Assembly: GCF_001540865.1 (NCBI RefSeq)
Contig: NC_033621.1
Coordinates: 19,507,389-19,571,388, forward strand
Length of the DNA: 64,000 nucleotides
Direction of reading: 5' to 3'
DNA from: Ananas comosus
Taxonomy: Eukaryota; Streptophyta; Magnoliopsida; Poales; Bromeliaceae
Both the position numbers and the translations under genes were made by a program. Below are positions 10,878-22,043 of the stretch, piece by piece (position 1 is the stretch's first letter; the number at the start of each line of letters is the position of its first letter). The notes under the pieces are model-generated. The model did not search any database, had not been told where the DNA came from, and was given only the letters and a program-made list of their open reading frames with translations.

Positions 10878-13664
10878 TTGGCGATTTTATTGTTCACCGC
10901 AAAGTTGAGACATTGTCGGGTGAGGATCAAAGAATGGTGCACTAATGTGTTCTACAGCATTAGAAAAGCTAAGACGATACTGATGGACGAAATACAGAGA
11001 ATAGACAAAGCAGAAGAAGCGAATAATCTGGAGCCTGAGTATAGAAATAAGAGAGCGGCGCTAAAGGATGAGTTGACGAGGGTTTTGAGTGACGAGACCT
11101 CTCTATGGAAAACTCGGGCCAAACAACATTGGCTTCGTGAGGGGGACGGTAACACTAAATTCTTTCACTCAGTCGCAAATGGCAGGCGTAGAGCTAACTG
11201 GATCGGCACGATGGAAGAAAATGGTATCAGCTACCAATCTGAAGAGGATAAGCGATACTACTTCTACCGTTCCTTTAAGTCAATCTTCACTCCCGACCCG
11301 TCAAATCCGACTTCCTTTGGGGACTGGACCAGGCTATTCATATCCGACCGAGTAGTAGATACCAATCTCTCGAGGTTGACCGAGCCGTTTAACTTACAAG
11401 AAATCAAGGAAGCAGTGTTCCAGTTGGGGGGTGACAAGGCACTAGGACCGGATGGCTTTCCACTTAACTTCTACCAAACGTTCTGGGACACGGTCAAGGA
11501 GGATTTATTGAGCGTTTTTAAAGAACTGCACGAGGGGAGACATTCCTCCGCCGCTATCGATTATACCTTCATTCCTCTTATTCCTAAGAAGGAGGGGGCC
11601 ACCCGGGCTAATGATTTTCGACCTATAAGTCTGTTGAACGGGATTCAAAAAATAATATCTAAGGTCTTGGCCAACAGATTGGAGCAAGTCATGAAGGGCT
11701 TGATATCCCCGACCCCAATCTGCCTTCTTGAAAGGCAGGAACATTACCGATGCATTTGCCTCTGTTTCCGAGCTTGTTAGTTAGGGGTTTAAAAAGGCGG
11801 TTGACGGCGTGGGAGTTAAGGTGGACTTTGAGAAGGCCTATGATAGGATTTTGTGGCCATTCCTTTTCCAAATATTACGATGGTGGGGATTCAATGATAC
11901 ATGGTGCGGTTGGATAGAAACATATGTGTGTGACGCAAAAGTGGCGATCCTTGTGAACGGCGAACCGACCAACTGGATTAAGATGAGGAGAGGTGTAAGA
12001 CAGGGGGACCCACTCTCGCCATTCCTTTTTCTTTTGGTGGCGGAATGTTTGGCACGAATGACCAAAGAGGCAACCACTAACAATTTCATCAAAGGAATTG
12101 GTCAGTCTGGGGCTTGTAAGGTCACTCTTATCCAGTTTGCGGACGATACCTTTTTCTTCTGCACGGCTAGAAACAGGTTCATGAAAACCCTGAGGTTTCT
12201 ATGGAGGCTTTTCGAATGGGCATCCGGTATGAAGATCAATAGGGAGAAGTCGGAGCTCTACTACCTGGGGCAGGAGGAAGGCAAAGGAACGAGGTTAGCT
12301 AATACTCTTGGGTGTAGAGTCGGCACCCTCCCGGCCTTATATTTGGGCTTACCTCTCTCCCCTAAACCACCTTCCAAGGAAGTGTGGACGGAATCATTCA
12401 GAAGATTCAGCGTAAAATTGAGGGCTGGCAAGCTAAACTTCTTTCTAGGGGAGGGAGACTCATCCTGGTTAATGCAGTGTTAACCAGCATACCCCTATAT
12501 TATTTATCTGTGTTCAAGGCACCCGCTTGGGTGATTAAGCAAATTGAAGCCATTAGAAGAGATTTTTTCTGGTGCGGTAGTCGTAACAATGTTGGCATGG
12601 GATGTTTGGTGGCTTGGAAAAACGTCTGCAGGTCCAAGAAAGAAGGTGGGTTAGGGATCTTGGACGCGGAGATCATGAATCAGGCCCTTCTGACTAAGTG
12701 GTGGTGGAAATTCCACACTGAACCTGAACTACTGTGGAATAAGCTAACACGTGATTTGTACTATCGCAGAAGGATACCCCTCAGGGAAGGTACATCCTTT
12801 AGGCCATTCTCCAGCTGGTGGAAAGGTTGCCTTTCGGTATCTACCATCTTTAAATGGGGGACGGCATTCTCGCTTGGTAACGGGAGTAGCATCGATTTCT
12901 GGCAGGATCGGTGGTGTAGAGAGAAAACGTTGAACCGGACGTTCCCGGAAGCTTACCAAGGGTCGGTAGGGAAAAATCTTAGAGTAAGCGAATGCCTTAC
13001 AGGGGGAAATTGGAACTGGTCCAAGATCCTGGGAATCGAGGTGGGACAAGCTCTTGGGAGGGTACCAGGCATCTCGGAATTAATGCAAACGATATCTAGC
13101 TTCTCCGTCGAGCAGGGATCAGATAGGTTACTTTGGAGATAGAACCCCGATGGCAAATTCTCGGTCAAATCCACCTATTCGGCTTTGTTGGATGGCGGTA
13201 CGAGAGATGAACAAGCCACATGTATTTGGAGTCTTACAATCCCGCTGAAAGTTAAAGTTTTCGTGTGGCTGCTTCTCAAGAAAAGAATCCTCACAAGAGA
13301 TAGGCTTGTCAAGCGAGGGTGGATTCAGGATCCAACCTGTGTGCTTTGTGGGGTGAAGGTTGAATCAACGGATCATCTATTCACCAGGTGTGTATTTGGT
13401 AAGTTTGTATTGGTGACAGGGGTGGAAGACATCCAAGCTCTTGACCTGGGGGTCGATGTGAACCTAGTTTGGGACAGGTGGAGGGAGAAAAACGCACATC
13501 TGAACAAGCGCTCCGGTCTCATTGACCTAGTAGGGTGTTGGTGGATTATCTGGAAGACCAGGAACGATACGATCTTTCGGAATATCTGGCCTAACCCAGG
13601 GGTAGCGGTAAACAGTCTCAAGAAACTGCTGAAGGAGTGGGAACCGCTGCTCGGATCAATTTAG
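10878..13664 (+). pseudogene. LINE (L1-type) reverse transcriptase pseudogene
   Basis: 5'-truncated non-LTR retrotransposon ORF2. It starts in the linker before RT (WLREGDGNTKFFH at about 11130); the apurinic endonuclease domain is absent. The RT follows: ALGPDGFPLNFYQ (11440), FIPLIPKK, FRPISLLNG, then after a frameshift near 11720 VDFEKAYDR (11823), GVRQGDPLSPFLF (11995) and the catalytic FADD (about 12137). A second frameshift near 12390 leads to RGGRLILVNAVLTSIPLYY and the connection region. A TAG at 13141 interrupts the frame. The end carries a zf-RVT-type zinc region, with CVLCG and a later DHLFTRC. Stop at 13662-13664. The sequence is much more GC-rich than its surroundings. Confidence 0.9.
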
Positions 13665-13776
13665 TACTTTTGTACCCTTTTTTTTTTTTTTAACCTTGCC
13701 TTGACCATTCCGCGGGGCCTAGTTGCCCCACACTTGTAGCTTAACTCTCCTATGCATTTATAGAAAGATATATTAG
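13665..13776. other. Short spacer after the LINE
   Basis: A T-rich tract and a short unique segment that probably includes the LINE 3' untranslated end. No clear poly(A) tail. Confidence 0.35.
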
Positions 13777-14150
13777 AATTAGGTTACTATACTATCTATA
13801 ATACCGGAGGTTCGGTATTATAGTCTCGTTTTCAATTTTAGAATACTTTAAATCAACTATCCATACTATTAAATATGATTTAGGGTATATGAAGTTCTTA
13901 GAAATAAAATTTTTGTATTTTTCGACGTCGTTTACTTAGTAAGTAAATCGTGTCAAAATGAACGGTTGAAATTGAAATCTTTAAAATTTGAGAATAGAAC
14001 TTTTAAATTCAAGATCAAGAATCCTGACCTTGATCTAGATGTTTAAATTATGTTCTATCAATATTTGAATAAATTTAAATTTTTCTACACCGTTGAACTA
14101 TAAACTCGTCATTGAAAATTAACAATTTTGAAATGATTTGAAGTTAATTA
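13777..14150. mobile_element. Microsatellite-associated MITE family, truncated copy
   Basis: The left end (TTAGGTTACTATACTATC, then an inverted GGTATTATAG motif) and the interior (TTTTCGACGTCGTTTAC, CTACACCGTTGAAC) match the family seen at 34382-36650, 44221-45985 and 56242-61166. The right terminal repeat is missing. Confidence 0.5.
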
Positions 14151-14941
14151 CACAAATATATACAAAACATGCGATCAGAAAATCTGCCGAAAATTATGTC
14201 TTGTAATCAAGCTAGCATTACTTGTATTTTATTAAGAACAGATAAGAAATTGTTCAGTTAGTAACTTTACTTGCGGAGAGAAACTTATTAAACGTACAAT
14301 TTGAAAACGTTAAGAGGTCTAATTGTTATACTTAAAAAAAATAATAATAATAATAATAATAATTAAAGATCTCTGTTTGCAAATTAAAGTGATAAAGTTA
14401 AGGGGTTATTATGCTTTTTTTCCCTACATATATATTTTTTCACCACCAATTCTGTAGTGACATTATCATCGGCAGTGACGTATGACGCACCAACCAAAAT
14501 CAAATCCAACTTAAATTGACTACATGCATCTTCCGTGGCTACATTGAAAACTAATTTCTTTACTTTATATTGTTTTCTTCAGTGTATAATAATAAAAATA
14601 ATGGAAACATGCCCACTCATCCACCATACTCACATATAGGGATGGGAGCTATTTATGGTCGAAGCCCACAGAATTTGAGGAGTTAAAAATGGGTTGGATC
14701 ATCTCTAGATTAGTGGAGGGTCCAAAAGATAATCCGACCCGCATTCGACCCGCATACGTACATTTGTTCTAGTCTAATTAAGACTGAATTCGAATTTTAG
14801 GATTTATAGTTCGAGGAAGAAGATACCAACCATCTAATCTAATCAGTGATCTGCTTCTTTGCCGACTGCTGTTGCAGTTGGTACTGGTTTAATTGGGTTC
14901 AATTGTAACTGCAAAAGTTAAACTAGATCTGTGATACAATT
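14151..14941. other. AT-rich intergenic DNA
   Basis: Holds a (TAA)n run at about 14342-14363. No coding potential. Confidence 0.5.
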
Positions 14942-14946
14942 CCAAC
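14942..14946. repeat. Target site duplication, left (CCAAC)
   Basis: CCAAC directly precedes the TG of the left LTR and recurs at 17100-17104 after the CA of the right LTR. Confidence 0.8.
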
Positions 14947-17099
14947 TGTGAGGCCCCAGATAGGCCTATATATAAGATATAATAGGGCTAAAACTTCTAA
15001 TCCGGCTTAAACATTTTGGGTGGTGATTAGGCCCAAGAGGTTAAGAGAGTTAAGCGTGCTAGGACGGGAGTAGCCATAGGATGGATGACCCCTGGGAAGT
15101 TGGGGCGTCATAGTTGGTATCGGAGCCAATTACAAGCCGGAAGTGTGAGATGAGTCTCAGCTGAGTAGAGGTCGGAATGACAAGACTAGCGAGATAAGTC
15201 TCACATCGCCTGATACTCATGAGTCTGAGCCTGACGAAAACGTCAAGTGTCACGCCCCGGATTTCACGTTCCCCAGGCACGCCGACAGATNCGTGACCCG
15301 GCGCGCGCCCAACGAGAGCCCAACCGAGGACATGACCATGCGCTAGGGCACATGGCCATGTGGTCCCATCCACTCCCCCGTAAACTCATTTAAAAGTGGA
15401 GCAAACATAGTTGTCGAGAGAGAGAGAAATATCGAAGCACATCTCTCTCTCTCCCCCGAAGGACAACGAGAAGTGATAGAGAGAGAGAGAGAGAGCCGAT
15501 TTCCATCCCTTCTTCGGCCAACCCCTAAAGCAGCGGCTGCAGCGCGGCGCTTGGCAAGCTCGCGTGAACGACGGCCTCGAAACGCTCCTCCGGCCCGCTC
15601 CCTCGCAGAAGTGACAAGAACTGCAGCGCGGCTCCAAGCTGCGACAGCTCCACCCACTAAGCCGCAGAAAAGACCTAAAACCCGTTCATAATGATAAAAG
15701 ATGAGCCAAACATCGACAAAACGACTTTAGGTGGCAGCTGACAAGCATAAAGTCGAGCAAGAGGCGCATCCTCACAGCCTAGTGCTGCTTTGAACCAAGT
15801 AACCTAAGATCTGACGCTCTCCAAAGGTGTCTCGGGAGTGAACGTTAAAAACCACTTCCAATCGAGCCAGCTTAGGGCAAAGATGAGTCGACGACATTAA
15901 AAGACCTGACTTAACTCCTAAGAATTAACAAATCGAACCTTAATCGAGCTAACGCTCTTAGCCTGCAAAAGTCAGTTGGGTCGTCCACCACAGCGTCGAC
16001 TCCCCTCATAAGGCGACGGACCCTAATCGCACGCTCCACCCAATGTAGCCAAAACTGAGGATTCAAGATTAGCAGCTGTACATATTTACAACTAACAACG
16101 ATATCGGAAAAGATCGAGCTTAAGCACCTAAATTAATAACAACCATTAAGACTTAAACCTCGTACCGTATAAATTTAATTTATCAAAGATGTACAACCTG
16201 AACCTTTAACTTAATCCTCTTTTGAACGCTAAACCTGGACAGTGGTCAAAATTGATGGACTAAATCGAGATCCTCGGCAGTCTTTTAACATGACAGCGTC
16301 AAAGAAGCTCTGCTCATGAGGTCCATCAAATCTTACATAAATGTGAGCACGACCAAGCGGCTCACCTAAAAATGTCCCAGCAAGTCCAACAAGGCCTGAC
16401 AACCCATGGCAGTCTCAACTGCCACCTGGGCATAGCGGAAAAACCGCAGTCTAACACGGCTCCCGTGCAATGGACAACCAACAATCTGGTCAAACTCAGC
16501 TAATGAACTGAAACCGATCAACCTCGGACAAACTCGAGCTGTCTCTATGCGACGTATGAGCCAACCCATCGCGGGTGCTCACGGTGAGGCCTCAGTCCGA
16601 ACGCGAAAACGCAACCACAGCGAGTACGGTCAACCTGAACGAGAGGTGCCTGGTCAATCTTACCTATCTCGGACTATCAGCGTTGCCCCGTCCCTGCCCA
16701 CATAAGAGTGTACCGGTACACCTTAATGGCTGTACCGGTACAGCAAGCGGAAAAACTGCTATTTGCAGATTTTCTTCGCTGAAAGCTGCCCTCGCGTCGC
16801 ACGGAGTCCGTTTTGCGTCTATTTGGCGCCAACGCGACTCAGACCTGTCCCGACACTCTACAGAGCTGTCGACAAGCCTCCAGAGCTGAACACCAGGGAT
16901 CTCACATCAGGGATTAAAGTGGGAGAGATTGTAAAACCCCAAATAGTCCTATATATATATAATATATAATAGAGTTAGAACTCTTAACTCGATTTAAGTA
17001 TTTTGGACGGTGGCTAAGCCCAAAAAGTTTAAAGAGTTAAACGTGTTAGGACGGGAGTAGTTTTAGAATGAATGACCCCTGAGAAGTTGGGGCGTCGCA
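14947..17099 (+). mobile_element. Small non-autonomous LTR retrotransposon (TRIM/LARD-like), complete ends
   Basis: The left LTR is 14947-15110 (TG...CA) and the right LTR 16930-17099 (TG...CA). They share blocks such as GTGTTAGGACGGGAGTAG-like and AAGTTGGGGCGTC sequence. A primer-binding site TTGGTATCGGAGCC (initiator tRNA-Met type) lies at 15114-15127, and a purine tract AAAGTGGGAGAGA lies just before the right LTR. CCAAC is duplicated at 14942-14946 and 17100-17104. The 1.8-kb interior encodes no gag or pol. It includes a GC-rich block starting TGTCACGCCCCGG at about 15248 and an antisense piece of another LTR at 16700-16908. The LTRs differ at many sites, so the insertion is old. Confidence 0.85.
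15114..15127 (+). other. Primer-binding site of the small LTR element
   Basis: TTGGTATCGGAGCC, complementary in type to the 3' end of initiator tRNA-Met, three bases after the LTR end at 15110. Confidence 0.75.
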
Positions 17100-17104
17100 C
17101 CAAC
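17100..17104. repeat. Target site duplication, right (CCAAC)
   Basis: Partner of 14942-14946. Confidence 0.8.
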
Positions 17105-18505
17105 TCAATCGACTTCAAATATAACGATCTAAACATTGTGTTTGAATTTCGCAATTGTAAAATAGTGGCAATCACGTGCAACCAATAAATCAAACCTTTC
17201 ATATATAGCGGTGTGATAAATCCAACAACACGTTATATGATCACAACTTAGTTGTTGAAAATTTTAAGTTTGATTAAAGATTTGTTCAACTAGTTAAAAT
17301 AATTTATTTGTACTTTAGACTTGCGATTGTGCTTTTATGCTCTCTTTTTTTTTCTTTTCTTTTTTTTTTTTCTCCAAATGCATACCATTATGTAAACAAA
17401 AGTGTACTCTTGTAATGGCATATTAAGGAAAAGAAAAGGAAAAAAAAGCAAATACATTATATGCATTTGTGGACTTGGTCTTAAAGTTTCAATGTGAATG
17501 GGGAACAATTAGATGATCCCTACTAAAGTCACAAATTACTCTTCAATGGAACATTATCAACAATTTATTAATGACTAAAATTGGACCTTTACCTAATTCA
17601 AAAAGGCACTATAAACACTCATGTTTGAAATTGTTGACATGTTCTATTATTGTTAATTTCTCCTTTGAAATTATTGTGTTGACACTAAAGAAAAAGAAAA
17701 AAAGAAAGAAAAAGAAAGGGTCAAAATCACAAGGACCTAAATGATAGCTGTAATTGGATATACTGCCAAAATTTTGAACAGATAAGCTAATTTAATTTTG
17801 AATTTTTTTAATAAAATTTTGATTATTTTTGCAACAAATTAAAGCTAATTAATAGGCCAAAGTATCATTAGAAAAAACAAATCTTTTTATTATCTTAACA
17901 CAAGAAAGTTACTACTACTACTAGCTACTTCATTGCTGCTTAATTTTGATTTGTGAGGATAAATAGTGAATTAATAACAAAATCATTTTTGTAAATGTAT
18001 GCAATCATTAGGGGCTGAGTTACAAATAAATAAATAAATAAATAAATAAACAAATAAACAAAGTCAAGAAAAGTAAGTAATGCCAGCTGAGGTTGAATGA
18101 TTGGCAACAGTCAGCAGTCTTTTTTTTGTGAACATCTTTATATTCAGTCCTCATTTGACTGGGCTTTTATTTTATTTTTTTTTTTTAGTCCTAGTCAATT
18201 TTTTAAAACATTTTTTTAATTAAAAAAAAATCCAAACCTTCTGGTGCTATGTTTATTTTGGAAAATTCCAATTTAGTCTAATTGTTTACATTTCTGGCTA
18301 AATATATTTTTTTAAAAAAAATAAACAGGCAGAAAACGTACTATTTTTTTTCAAAAAATAAATTTTTAATTAAAAAAAATTTATAAGTCAAGTGAAAAAG
18401 TTCTAGCAGAGTATAAATTTTACATCTTATATCATTGGTGTACAGATAGCATTGCACTTGTTTTTAACCGTTAGAATAATAATTTATAATATTTCTTTTA
18501 ACAGT
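17105..18505. other. AT-rich intergenic DNA
   Basis: T-rich and A-rich tracts and an (AAAT)n-like run at about 18025-18060. No gene recognised. Confidence 0.5.
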
Positions 18506-18882
18506 AGGCTAAATTACGGAAAACTCTCTTACAAATGCCTATTATTTACTTTCCCTCTCTAACTTTCAAAAATTTATATTTTACCCACTCAATATTTTTA
18601 AATTGTTGCATTTGGTCCCTCTCCATTAGTGTTCTATCACTATTCCGTCTATTTCTTATAAGTTATATCGAAAATATCTTTCAAAATAACAAAAATATAT
18701 TAAAAAATATTTTTTTTATATAAAAGAAGTAAGAGCAATTTAGTCATTTTGCTCTCTCCATTAATACCGTATCCCTCTGAAAACATTTCTGAAATTTTAA
18801 GACGGCAGAATATAAATTTTTAAAAATTAAAAAAAAAGTAAAAAAATAAGTATTTACAAAAATATTTTCTGTAATTTAACCT
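18506..18882. mobile_element. MITE of the AGGCTAAATTA family, copy 2
   Basis: Left end AGGCTAAATTACGGAAAA, right end the complement of AGGTTAAATTACAGAAAA. Same family and similar length as 6519-6876. Confidence 0.65.
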
Positions 18883-19539
18883 TAACAATACTATTCAAAT
18901 AAAATTTTATTAAATAGTGTTATACAATACGGGCTTGTTTTACAGGCAAAAGAATAGACCGTAAATCAGCTATAGACTTGTTTGTCTCACTGAAAGTTGA
19001 CAAAGATGAAGTGATTTTTAATCGTGAATATCATTTCAGTCGTTTGACGCATCATAAATTAAGTTCGATCTTAACTCAATTTCTTTTGAAGCAAGATAAT
19101 ATATTTTGCTCCGACTGGTTGTTTAGTCCATTATGGGACCAATAAAAAAAATTAATTGATGTAACTTTTTTCATTCTCTTATGAGCATATGCTAGTAGAG
19201 AATTTTGGGTAAAAATAAAACAAAGAATATAGAGAAATTTAGCTTTCATGTCAGTAACTTACTGCTAAATAAATAATATAACTAAAATAAAAATTAGTTT
19301 AAGAGTCATTAACTTTTTGTCAAAAAATATCGAAAAATGATTTTCATGTCGACTTTAGTGTCTTTAATTGGCATGTTTGGATCTTCAAAAGTGGCTAAAG
19401 TAAAAAAAGTGACGTTTATAAAAATAATTTTTTTAGTTGGATTGTTTGGATGACTGTAGAGAGAAAAATAGAAAATTATAGTTTTATAGTTTCTGTTATT
19501 TGATTATATTTATATAAGCGAAAATATAGAAAATAAACA
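18883..19539. other. AT-rich intergenic DNA
   Basis: No coding or repeat signal that I can define. Confidence 0.4.
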
Positions 19540-20220
19540 ACTTACACTCATAATTTACATTAAAAATTTAAGTTTAAATTTATATTTAGAATTCAAGATT
19601 AAATTTTAAAATTTAAATTTAAACTTAAGTCTGAGTTGAATTTATAGTTAAAATTTAAGACATGCAATTAAATTTATAATTTGAATTTTAAGTTTAAGTT
19701 ACAATTCAAAGCTGTAATTAAATTTTAAAATCAAATTTCAACATAAAAATTAAAACATTAATTCACATTTTGACTTCAAATTTCAACTTGAATTCAAATT
19801 GAACATTTGAATTCATAATTCAAATTCAAAGTTCAAACTGAAACTCATTGTGAAATTAAATTCAAAATGCAAACTTAAATTCGACTTCAAATTTCAACTT
19901 AAGAATTTAAATTTTGAATTTAAGTTTCAATCAATAATTTAAATTTATAGTTTGGAACAATTTGAATTCAAAGTTCAAGTTGAATTTCCTTTCTAAAAAT
20001 AATTTTATTAAAATTTAAATTTAAAATTTAAATTTGGAATTCATATTTAAATTTAAAGATTTAATATGTAATATAAATTCACAAATCTAAATTAAGAAAT
20101 TTTGTGTCGAATTTAAAATTACAAATAAAATTCAGAATGTAAAATTAAATTCTTTGATTTCAATTCAAATTGAATGTAAAACTCTGTTTTAAAAATAAAA
20201 TTCAAAGATCAAAGCTAAAA
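19540..20220. repeat. Cryptic AT-rich simple-sequence block
   Basis: About 680 bp built almost entirely from degenerate words such as AAATTTAAATTT, TTCAAATTGAA and AATTCAAATT on both strands, with no fixed period. A similar texture appears at 54840-55510. Confidence 0.6.
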
Positions 20221-20407
20221 CCAATAAGCTATCCATTTTCTGTGACTTTGAAATTTTTCGAAAAAAAGAAAAATAGATTAAATTACAACCTATTTTAACA
20301 ATCCATTTTTATAAATAATTTTTAAATTTCGTTTTACAAATTAAACAATTAATAAGACGTTATTGTTTGAAAATGTTACTTTTGGTGCTTTGCTTTGGAT
20401 TAACTAG

Positions 20408-20612
20408 GGCTTATTTTGGTATTGAGATCTATCTAACGTTATTAGATAAAATGGAGTTAAGAAAAAAGCATATAGGGATACGCTCTGCGTTCTCCGGTGG
20501 GACCGTAGAAAATATGTCGTAACCGTCTCATCGCGATATGCGGAACGCAATATTGCATATATTTTCTCACCGCACGTAACGCAATCTCCCCGCAATTCCA
20601 AACGAAATCTAA
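20408..20612. mobile_element. Small MITE with imperfect inverted ends
   Basis: The left end (GGGCTTATTTTGGTATTGAG) and the complement of the right end (GATTTCGTTTGGAATTGCGG) are imperfect inverted repeats. The interior contains facing GCGTTCC/GGAACGC and ATATGCGGAACGCAATATTG motifs. About 205 bp, non-coding. Confidence 0.45.
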
Positions 20613-21353
20613 TTATGCTCTAACAAGAAGGCCATTAGCGGATTTGTTTGTTTTAAAATCCGACCCGAAACCAGAACCTCAAAAATCGGGCCGGTTGGTG
20701 GTTGGGCAGCCGCTAGGGGCCCACACAGTCCATTTTTGATTTTAAATTTTATTTTATTTTGTATTTTAGGAAAAAAAAAAAGTTATTTTTTAAATGGGAC
20801 CCTCTATTTTTAACTTTTTGACCGCAGATCCCTTATTAGTTTCCGATCTTTTGAAATTAAGTGATTTTAATCTTGGAAATTTTTTCATCCAAATTTATCG
20901 ATAATTTTGTCAATTTAAAATTTTAATTAACAAAAATAAAATAATTAATATATAACGGCTAATAAAATTAACTAAAGTTGTATCAAACGCCCACTTATTT
21001 GACCAGATAAAGTTAGTTTTTTTATTTCTTCCAAATAACTATTGTTTAGCAAATAAATATTTTTTATTCATTTTTAACATTATGTGTTATTTTAATATTT
21101 ATACTCTTATTCTGTGTCCTTCTACGTAAACTATTATTATTATTAATTATTTAAAAATAATTTAAAATTTTTTAATTTAAAAGCAATTTTGTTAAAACGG
21201 TGGAAATTTAACCGTCAATTAATAAATATAGTCAATATGTACGGATATTGCTTTAGAAAAAAGTATATTTGATAACTTATGTTTTGTATCGTATAGTACA
21301 GGGAGATATATGAAATTAATCAATTTTTAAATTTATTTTAGTTATTTTTACCC

Positions 21354-21357
<4 letters not shown>
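20613..21357. other. Intergenic DNA
   Basis: No gene or element recognised. Confidence 0.4.

Positions 21358-21415
<58 letters not shown>
21358..21415. repeat. (TA)n microsatellite
   Basis: About 28 uninterrupted TA units, ending at an unresolved base at 21416. Confidence 0.95.
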
Positions 21416-21481
21416 NAATTTAATATAGTCAACATCTACGGATTCAGTCTTAGGAAAAAAAAAAAAAACTTTTTAGAAATA

Positions 21482-21892
21482 AGGGTCAAATGCATACAGG
21501 TCCCTACAAATATAACGAATTGCAAATATATCCTTGTAAAGTTCAACTTTTATAAATTATTTTTGCAAAAGTACTAATATTTTCATATATATCCCTACCG
21601 TTAGAATCCGTTAGAAAAGTTTAGTTTACTATAGGTTAAATATTTTACTCGGATTAATTTTTGACATTTCTACTCCTCTTATATTATAGTGTTATAATTT
21701 TTGGAGGGACGTATTTTTGATGGCGAAATTGAAAATATAAACAGTTTTCTAACGGTTCTCTAACGATAACAAAGCAAAGGGAAATATCTAAAAACATCAG
21801 GACTTTTGCAGGAATAACTTGTGAAAGTTGAACTTTACAGGAATTTATTTGCAATTCACTATGTTTATGGAAACTTGTATGCAATTAACCCT
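21482..21892. mobile_element. MITE of the AGGGTCAAATGCATAC family, copy 1
   Basis: The left end AGGGTCAAATGCATACAGG and the complement of the right end (AGGGTTAATTGCATACAAG) are inverted. Longer internal blocks such as AAAGTTCAACTTT are also mirrored. A second copy lies at 43398-43811. Confidence 0.65.
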
Positions 21893-22000
21893 AGAAAGAA
21901 ATGCACAATTTCAAGACTTTATAGGGATATATATGAAATTATCCATTTTTTTTTATATATTTTAGTTATTTTTACCCCTTCCGTTTTCTCCTCCGGGTAC

Positions 22001-22002
<2 letters not shown>

Positions 22003-22041
<39 letters not shown>
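22003..22041. repeat. (CT)n microsatellite, possible GRAS leader
   Basis: A CT run with a TATA-like tract (TTTTATATATTTTA) about 50 bp upstream. A good donor GTGAGT sits at 22056 and a pyrimidine-rich acceptor ends at 23983, so a leader exon spliced across about 1.9 kb to just before the GRAS start is possible. This is inference only. Confidence 0.4.

Positions 22042-22043
<2 letters not shown>

Noticed and set aside
15059..15691. Arg/Ala-rich open frames
   Set aside because: Inside the small LTR element, in GC-rich DNA with GA runs; no recognisable domain and frames on both strands overlap.
19540..20220. Centromeric or subtelomeric satellite
   Set aside because: No fixed repeat unit is visible; it is cryptic simple sequence.
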